From: Capsicum annuum
Taxonomy: Eukaryota; Streptophyta; Magnoliopsida; Solanales; Solanaceae
Direction: 5' to 3'
Assembly: GCF_002878395.1 (NCBI RefSeq)
Contig: NC_061115.1
Span: 56,395,312 to 56,459,311, forward strand
DNA length: 64,000 nt
A model generated the notes under the pieces. That model did no database searches and had not been told where the DNA came from. It saw only the letters and a program-made list of their open reading frames with translations. Below, in pieces: positions 57,703 through 64,000 of the stretch. Position 1 is the first letter of the stretch. The number at the start of each line of letters is the position of its first letter. The translations under genes and the position numbers were made by a program.

Positions 57703-58790
57703 ATAAAATGATTGAATTGGAAGGGACTAAACTTAGTCAAACAAAAATCGACGACAGGTCATATCCCTTAAAAGTAAAAATTACACAAATCCCATATTTA
57801 AGAGACCATATTACACAATATCTCTTAATGTTTTAAAAAATTACATAAAATCCGAGATTCATATTTACTAGTGATACATATGCTATATGTATCACTACTG
57901 TATACATATGTATATACTAGTGATACATATATATATGTATCACTAGTCCATATGTATCACTCCTTTACATATGTATCACAATTCAAAATTTCAGAATAAA
58001 ATGTAATTAGCAAACTATCCGGGATTTTATGTAATATTACTGAAACTATCTGGGATTTGTGTTAATTAAATAAAACTGGTAACTTTATTAATATGTAAAT
58101 AAAAAAATGGATCTAAATACAACATTTTATCTTTTTGTTGTATTTTCGAAAAAGATAGATTGGTAATTTGTTGTAAAATATACTCCACCTGTTAGATAAC
58201 TTACAATATATAGACAATCTGTTGCAACAGATAGATATATCAGTTTTATTTTTCATCAGTTGTGGCGTCTGTTGCACTTACTAGTCATCTGTTTATTCAA
58301 TTTCATAGAGAGTAATCGATATTTCTAAACACTTCTTGGCCAAACTCAATTTTCGCTCTTGGATTTTTTTTCTTTGCATACTTCAACCAAACTTAATGTT
58401 TGCTATTGGATTGAGGGCAAAAATTGAATTTGGAGGCCAGATTGAAGGATGCAAAGAAAAAAAGAAAAACAATCCAAGAGTAAAAATTGAGTTTAGCCAA
58501 GAAGTGTTTAGAAAATCTATTGCTCTCAATGAAATTGAATAAACAGATGACTAGCAAGTTGCAACAAATGCCACAGCTGATGGAAAGGCAAACTGATATA
58601 TCTATCTGTTGCAACAGATTGTCCATATGTTGTAACTTATCTGACAGGAATAAAATGTTGTATTTAGATCTATTTTTTTTAATTTACATATTCGAAAAGT
58701 CACCAGTTTTATTTAATTAAGGGATATGAACAGTCATGCCTTTTTATTTGACTAAGTTAAGTCACCACTACTTTCAATTCAATCATTTTG
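57703..58790. repeat. Long foldback: inverted repeat with 13-nt loop
   Basis: Left arm 57703-57770 plus 58062-58403; right arm 58417-58790; loop 58404-58416. Paired landmarks include 'attaaataaaactggt' with 'accagttttatttaatt', 'gacaatctgttgcaacagat' on both arms, and 'taaacacttcttggc' with 'gccaagaagtgttta'. Arms look roughly 85-90 percent identical. A 291-bp insertion occupies the left arm. A transcript of this region would form a hairpin of about 0.35 kb. Confidence 0.85.
57771..58061 (+). mobile_element. MITE in the foldback arm, TTA target duplication
   Basis: The right arm shows the uninterrupted 'ccctta|attaaat'. Here TTA occurs on both sides (57768-57770, 58062-58064). Subterminal inverted repeats are 'attacacaaatccca' (57782) and 'tgggatttgtgttaatt' (58051). 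The interior has nested palindromes of 'gatacatatgtatcac' (57873-57980). A 3-bp TTA duplication is typical of PIF/Harbinger MITEs. Confidence 0.65.
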
Positions 58791-58809
58791 TCATTGTGGT
58801 CGTTAAGCT

Positions 58810-59736
58810 CAGTATAGAGCTCTTGATCTTTTGTGAGTTTGTCAATGCGGACTACTCACTCACTTTCTTTCTTTCTTGGTGGCTTTCTTATAATACTCCT
58901 CCTGGTCCTTCTTAGCTCTACGCATAGTAAATGAGAAGTATGGAAGATTCTCTTTGAGTTTTTCCAAGGCAAATTCTCTCTTGGATGATAAATCTATGCT
59001 GCAGCATATATGGATAGTGCAACACTCAATGCAGAATAGTTTTTTGGTAGAAGAAAGTCTTGAGAAGACATAATTAGTAATCTAGCGATATCAGCTTTCG
59101 CTGTGTCAAGCAGTTCTGTTGATATCATGTCTTCTACGGAGAATATTGATCATTAGAAAATCAAGTGATTGAGATCTTTTAATCTGTTGACTAAGCAGTC
59201 TGGTGGTTCAGTAATATCAGGTGTCTTGTTTCCAGTATTAGCTAATGATGGAGAGATTCTCCCTTCCTCACCATCCTGAAAAGAAAAAGCACTCAAAATT
59301 AGATGGAGTATCTCTACATAACGAAACAAGATGAGCTAAATCTAGCATTCAATTTTTCCTTCCTATTCCTCTCCCCTTTTTATCTTCTCACCTTTGTCAG
59401 ATCCAAAATTTTTCTTTTTTCGGATACTTGATAATGCCTTGGAAATTACTTTCTTTCTCCACTTAGCCTTAAACTCTAATGGAGTGAATAAAAATAAAAT
59501 CCTCTTTGATCGAATGACACTACTGTTAGATATCCATTTCTTTACATCAACAGTTAATGGATTAACAGTATTAATCACACTATCATGTTTTGCCTTGCAC
59601 TCTTCACATTTGCATGCACAAGAAAGCAAGGAGGGATAAGATAGACCATTCTTCTACCATATAGAGGACAACATATCCATCATGCAAAAGTTTACACCAT
59701 CGCCAGAAATGCTTGCCATAGCGAAAGTCTGTAGAA
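58810..59736 (-). pseudogene. Degenerate multi-exon gene with a Cys-rich segment (Ulp1-family-associated?)
   Basis: On the minus strand an exon starts after 'ccttctacag' near 59737, with MASISGDGVNFCMMDMLSSI from ATG 59727. One in-frame TAG follows, then LLSCACKCEECKAKHDSVIN, a Cys-rich stretch, then a Lys-rich region to a donor (ACAAAG|GTGAG, 59402/59401). A 126-base intron ends at 'cttttcag' (59276). The next exon, in phase, reads DGEEGRISPSLANTG, then two stops, then FSVEDMISTELLDTAKADIA and an acidic-basic coiled coil. From memory of Solanaceae proteins this resembles N-terminal regions of transposon-associated Ulp1-protease-family proteins; no protease domain is present here, so the label is tentative. 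Confidence 0.45.
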
Positions 59737-60119
59737 GGTATGACAAATAAAAATGAGCAACATCCAACATTAAATCTTAACAAGGTATCAGAACCATATT
59801 CATGGTCCCTCAGCCTTATCAGTTCGGACCTACCAAACTCAACTGTAAAATTGCAAATATCTTGTTTGAAGGATATATGACTAATCGTTAAAAAAAGTAT
59901 TCACAAAATCAGTGTACTCTATGTGTATTTCTACGATAACATTATTAGTAATACATACCTCCCACATATGAAGTGATTTCATCTGCATGCAGCTTATTCC
60001 TCTGAACCTATCTTTACTGCAGCCTCTTGTGATGGTCAGGAAAAAATTGATCAACTTTCAGTTCCTTTTATATCTACAAATAAGAAGGAAAAAATTTATG
60101 TCACAGAAAGAAAATTATC
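59737..60119 (-). other. Upstream exon candidate of the degenerate gene
   Basis: The minus strand reads CTTCATATGTGGGAG|GTATGT at about 59959, a good splice donor, preceded by purine-rich exon-like sequence (60050-59960). It may connect to the exon at 59737. No clear start codon. Confidence 0.3.
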
Positions 60120-60230
60120 CTTTTGTTGCAACAGATGTAGAGTATGTTGCATCACATATGGAGTCTGTTGCGTCAGATGTAGAGTCTGATGCAACAGATA
60201 TGGAGTCTGTTGGAATACATAGCAGCCTTG
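60120..60230 (+). repeat. 21-bp minisatellite cluster inside a plus-strand open frame
   Basis: Within the frame 59987-60451 (154 codons), four 21-base units encode VATDVEYVASHMESVASDVE and DATDMES. The frame then becomes an Asn/Ile-rich low-complexity region. No start context or homology supports a real gene, so it is recorded as repeat. Confidence 0.55.
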
Positions 60231-60500
60231 CTGGTGGTTTGATTTGTTCCATCAGTTGCTCCGTCTATTGGAACATCAACAACAACATAAACTACAAACA
60301 ACAAATAAAAAACATTAACAACAAAGAAAACAACAACATTTGTTCCAACAACATCATCAACAATAAAGAAGCATACATCCTATGTTCTAACACCATCAAC
60401 AACAAGGGACGGACCCACATGGAGTCCTCCGGCTGCGCGAGCAGAGACTGAACTCATATCAAACTTTATATATGTATATGGAAATAAAAAAAATGTGTAT
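60231..60500 (+). repeat. CAACAA-rich low-complexity tract
   Basis: Repeated 'aacaacaacat' and 'catcaacaac' words (60275-60410), continuing after the SINE-like unit (60770-60860). Non-coding as far as seen. Confidence 0.5.
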
Positions 60501-60529
60501 AATCTAATCAGTAAGCACCCATAATAAGA

Positions 60530-60770
60530 GTTGTTTGGTTAGCCTAGCTGTTGTTTATGGGTGCTTAAGGCTATTTATTTCTTTTGGTCTTGAGTTCAAT
60601 TGCCACTCAGCATATATTTTTTTTAATTTTGGTAACCAACTCTTCTCTTCTTATTCACTTTAAACTTTTTGTTATTTTTTTCTCCCTTACTCCTTGTGTT
60701 GATTGTTTGGACTCCACTATTTTAAGCTAAGAAGCACCCACCGTCTAAAAAACTTGGATCTGTCACTGTC
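60530..60770 (+). mobile_element. tRNA-derived SINE-like repeat
   Basis: An A-box-like 'ttggttagcctagctgttg' lies at 60536-60554 and a B-box-like 'ggtcttgagttcaattgcc' at 60585-60603, followed by a T-rich tract and 'agaagcacccaccgtctaaa'. It splits the CAACAA-rich tract, consistent with insertion. Confidence 0.45.
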
Positions 60771-61082
60771 AACAACATCACACCACAAGTTCCAACAACG
60801 CCAACCCCACTACCAACATCAATAACAGCATCAACAACAAATAAACAAATAAAATACAAAAAAAAATAATATTGCCAACAAGGCTTTAAACTTCTCCCAA
60901 CAGATGACTTTTTTTCGCATCTTATAATAGAAATTCTCGGATCGTTTATTCAACAATCAAAAGTTCCTTCAAATTTTTAAATAAATATGATATGGGAAAA
61001 AGGTAATTAAATAAAAAAAGATGTAAATAACTTGCAAGAAGAAGGCAAGAATAAAAGAGTAATAGTGAATCATATCATACCT

Positions 61083-61260
61083 TAATGTCAAAAGGGGGTC
61101 AAAACAATAATTTCAGTCGAGGAATCTAAGATATGGATACCGATCAGTTTAGATCCGAATGAAAATTTATGACAAAGAGGAGAGAAAAAAAGGCTGTGAT
61201 AACCCTAAAGAGGATAGACAGAAAAAAGATGAGAGATTTAGGACTGAAGAAGAGGAGAGA
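61083..61260 (-). other. Leader-like exon on the minus strand
   Basis: The minus strand is rich in TCTCTC/CTTCTT and ends 'tttgacattaag|gtatgatatg' at about 61083, a plausible donor. It could be the first exon of the degenerate gene at 58810-59736. No TATA box was fixed. Confidence 0.3.
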
Positions 61261-61660
61261 AGAGATGAGATAATTCAAATTTCTAGATGTACTACCCTTA
61301 ATATTAAATGACTAAACAAAGTGTATTTATTCAAATTATATTTTGAAAGCATAATTAATAAGGCTAATTTGGTATAGTAAAACAAACCCCTAATTAATAT
61401 TTTCTTAATGGGAGTGCCAAGTCAATATGAAACGAAAGAAATATTAGGGGTTTCAATATTCATTAATTAATATTCACTAATAATTTGAGGGGAACGAGGA
61501 AGAAAATGGGTGACATTGAAAAAACAGGACAAGACTACTCAATGAGATTTTGAGTTATCCAAGAAACATTTTTTACTACCTTTAGTAGTACTACTACTTT
61601 ATCGACTCGGACAGTAGCTTGCTTTAAAATTAAAAGAAAAAAAAAGATTTTCAAATAGAT
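61261..61660. other. AT-rich spacer
   Basis: No gene. An inverted pair 'aatattcattaattaatatt' (61457-61476) and a 'ctactacctttag/tagtagtacta' tract (61572-61590) are simple low-complexity features. Confidence 0.4.
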
Positions 61661-61955
61661 ATGTCGTCTGTTGCAATAAATTTAAACATCTGTTTGAGAA
61701 ATCCCAACAGCTTAGTCATTTGTGATAACAGATGGAAATGTCATTTGATAACTAAATCAGAAATGTCATCTGTTATAGAAGATATCAATATCTATTTGAA
61801 AATTTCCAATAGCTCAGTCATCCGTCATAACAGATGCAAATGTCTATTTGATAGTTAAATAAGAAATGTCATCTGTTGCAACAGATATTGTTATCTATTT
61901 GAAATTCTCCAACAGCTCAGTTGTTTGTTGCAACAGATTTCATTGCAACTGATTC
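61661..61955 (+). repeat. About 103-bp tandem repeat (three units) carrying CAACAGAT words
   Basis: Units start 'atgtcgtctgttgcaataa' (61661), 'atgtcatctgttatagaag' (61764) and 'atgtcatctgttgcaacag' (61867), each followed by 'atctatttgaaa', 'ccaacagctcagt' and 'gtcataacagatg'-type words. A frame of 65 codons crosses the first two units. Confidence 0.65.
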
Positions 61956-62089
61956 AGGAGAAACTAGGGATGAAAGAATGAGCTCCTTATTAACTTAATG
62001 TTATGATTAATAATAGTACCTACATCAATCTAGTTGCGACAATACAAAACATATCACTCATCTGTTGAGAAAGATAAATGGTTTATACA

Positions 62090-62225
62090 ATAGGTCACAC
62101 ATCTGTTGCAACACATGCGTGATCTGTTGGAATAGTTATCAACGGTCAATATTGTTTAGATTTTTTCTAACATAGAATTGTCTATCACAACAGATGAATG
62201 ATCAGTTGGAAAAATCAAGTCTTGG
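62090..62225 (+). repeat. Dispersed CAACAGAT words
   Basis: 'catctgttgcaacacatgcg' (62099), 'gatctgttggaatag' and 'cacaacagatgaatgatcag' (62186) are single palindromic words without clear tandem phase. Confidence 0.5.
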
Positions 62226-62267
62226 ACATTTCCTGTAGAAAGAGTTGATAGGATTTTATCCAACAGG

Positions 62268-62545
62268 AGGTTCATCTGTTGCATCAGATCATTAATCTGA
62301 TGGTTCTTCCATTACACCAGATAGTTAATTAGTTGCATCAGATTTTTTATCCGATGCTTAATCTGTTGAAACATATGGTAAAGCTATTGCATCAGATAGT
62401 TAATATGTTGCATCAGATTATTAATCTATTACATCAAAATTGTAATCTGATGGTTTCTCTGGTGCATCAGATGGTTGATCTGTTACATCATATGATAAAT
62501 CTATTCCATCAGATGGTTAATACATTGCACCAGATGGGTAATCTA
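62268..62545 (+). repeat. 21-bp minisatellite, largest cluster
   Basis: About 13 units such as 'gttgcatcagatggttaatct' keep a 21-base step. One frame (62333-62593) stays open and reads as 7-residue repeats, for example IVNMLHQIINLLHQ and MVDLLHHMINLFHQMVNTLH. The openness follows from the repeat period, so I do not call a gene. Confidence 0.75.
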
Positions 62546-62639
62546 TCAGAGAAAACAAAAAATAGTAGCATAATTTTGTTCAACAAAAAATAATAATTTC
62601 ACCATTTTTACCAAGAAAAAGAACAGAACAAATCAAACT

Positions 62640-63260
62640 AAATTATCGTTTTGTCTTTATAAACACAAATAATAAAAATCAAACTTCAAAAAAATGTAAC
62701 AGGTTAACAAAATATCATAATTCACTTCAAAAAAAGAAGAGAAAAAATACCAGAAATTAGGGTTTTATTCAGACCGCATTTCAAATTAGTGCAACAAATA
62801 TTGAAATTGTTAACCAATACTACAAAAGAAGTTGGCTCAAGTTCCTCATTTTCTTCAAAACCAAAAAGGCCATAAATTTTTACCTGTGAAAGAAGAAAAG
62901 GAACGATGAAGAATTTAAAGCTGTTTTGATCGGAGAGCAAGGCTATCACATCGATTGAAGGTTAAAGTCAAAAATGAACTCGAATTCCAACTATTTGTAG
63001 TCGAATGTTGAAGTCGCTGAGGATTGAAATGAGAAATTTACTGAATAGTTGTTGTGAGAGAGATGAGAAAAGCTATCGAGAGAGAGATGAGAGATAGGTT
63101 GATTGAATTAAAGAGAGGAACTTGAAGCCTAACTATTTTTCATCAGAGGTAGAAGTCGTCGGGGGTTGAAGGGAAAAGTTTTGTAGAACTATTGGTTGAG
63201 AGAGAGTTGAGAGAAGCTGTTGAGAGAGAGGAGAGAGTGGTTGATTTGGATTGAAGAGGG
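62640..63260 (-). other. Leader-like region with an exon and a tandem duplication
   Basis: On the minus strand a CTCTCTCAAC-rich leader (63250-62900) ends 'ctttcacag|gtaaaaatt' near 62886, a donor-like site. The frame 62722-62949 opens across it. The leader is a direct duplication: 62979-63120 and 63128-63255 share 'aactattt', 'tcgtcg'-type words, 'gagagagatgagag' and 'ttgattgaattaaagagagg'. No recognised product. Confidence 0.35.
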
Positions 63261-64000
63261 GAGTGGGTTGGGTTGATTTATATTTTTGAAAAGATTAGAA
63301 ATTTTTGAAAATATTAATCAAGTCCACAATTAACTTAATCAAGTTTCCTAATGATGTTTGACCCTTTCTGTTGGTCAATGTCACCAATCCTTCATTCAAG
63401 ACTTAAAAGACACCTTTCCTTCAATTTTCTCAAGTTACTACTTGTTAATCAAATCTCAAATTTACAAAAAAATCCTAATTATCTATGAAACTAAATAACT
63501 TTTGACACCAAATTCAAACCAAATAGATATGTTGAAAAACAAATGAAACCATTCATGAGTAATAATATAACTAGCTAAATAGCAATATTAATCTAATTTT
63601 ATTTTAATTGGTCATAATAAAAAACAAAAAAATGTCAATATTTAGTACATTAAAAGTGAAAATGAACTCCTAAAAATACTCTCATGGCTCTTATGGCGTG
63701 TTCAATATCGCCACGCCATATTCATCAAACATATTCGATTCCTTAAACAATTTAGCATTTTTTATTTTACTTATTTATATATTTTATAAACATAACTAAT
63801 ATTTAAATATCTATGATGGTCCAAATAGATTTCGAGTTCAGACTCTTTTTTTTCTTAGTACTCTATTTTATTTTTTTGATAATTTTTTATTTGGCCCACG
63901 TGCCAACCCAATCCATATAGCTCAAGCCCCACAAGACAACAGGCTTATTCGTGCCAAACTAACAAATTCTGTTCTTAAACGGGTCATAAAAATCGTAACT
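63261..64000. other. AT-rich end of window
   Basis: No gene recognised. The last 110 bases contain GC-richer words (ggcccacgtgccaacccaat) like those near 52560, possibly part of another repeat that continues outside. Confidence 0.35.

Noticed and set aside
59987..60451. 154-codon plus-strand frame as a real gene
   Set aside because: It runs through a 21-bp cluster and CAACAA low complexity, with no homology or promoter; minus-strand exon signals overlap it.
53250..62545. CRISPR-like array
   Set aside because: The 21-bp units are contiguous, without unique spacers, and the DNA is plant nuclear repeat sequence.
62333..62593. Open frame with heptad-like LLHQ repeats
   Set aside because: The 7-residue repeat follows directly from the 21-bp DNA period; equivalent clusters give other repeats in other frames (VASDVES, LSDATD).

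Overview
The window looks like heterochromatic DNA of a flowering plant, most likely Solanaceae and possibly a Capsicum-like genome. This is inferred from AT richness, the repeat families (Athila-type LTRs with GC-rich word clusters, Del/Tekay-type LTRs, a Sirevirus, an RTE-type LINE, Stowaway-like MITEs) and Solanaceae-style foldback elements. I found no intact host gene, rRNA, tRNA or CRISPR array. Nearly all coding sequence is decayed transposable-element sequence with stops and frameshifts. Two runs of exactly 100 N (39158-39257, 45609-45708) mark scaffold gaps.

Layout. (1) 1-8420: a head-to-tail series internal-LTR-internal-LTR of a non-autonomous Athila-related element, with a 2.3 kb Del/Tekay-like solo LTR (TSD CCTAA) in the second LTR. 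(2) 8426-26549: a block with a minus-strand gypsy LTR, a complete 5.56 kb non-autonomous element (9788-15348, TSD GGTAT) and a 10.3 kb Athila element (15466-25769, TSD AGAGT) carrying gag, protease and a third ORF but no reverse transcriptase or integrase. (3) 26550-28148: the 3' end of a copia element. (4) 28149-32410: a second copy of block 2, in which the 5.56 kb element is absent (an empty site) and the Athila is reduced to a solo LTR with the same TSD. (5) 32558-37040: LINE and SINE fragments, MITEs and AT-rich unique DNA. (6) 37041-50340: one minus-strand Sirevirus (Ty1/copia) with LTRs, a tRNA-Met type primer site, gag, integrase, RT, RNase H, a third ORF and multiple polypurine tracts. 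It is interrupted by a Del-like LTR, a foldback element holding a sequence gap, and a LINE. (7) 50341-53200: AT-rich decayed repeats.

(8) 53200-63300 is the most unusual part. Clusters of a 21-bp palindrome-bearing minisatellite are scattered over 10 kb. They sit with a long foldback (arms about 0.35 kb, 13-nt loop), two related small coiled-coil genes with TATA boxes, a degenerate minus-strand gene with a recognisable intron, and several TIR insertions. The region resembles the remains of a gene-carrying DNA transposon, but I could not define its ends.

The retroelement genes form one theme: partial elements that keep packaging and priming signals (LTR, PBS, PPT, a conserved hairpin) but have lost enzymes, and so would depend on enzymes supplied by other copies.
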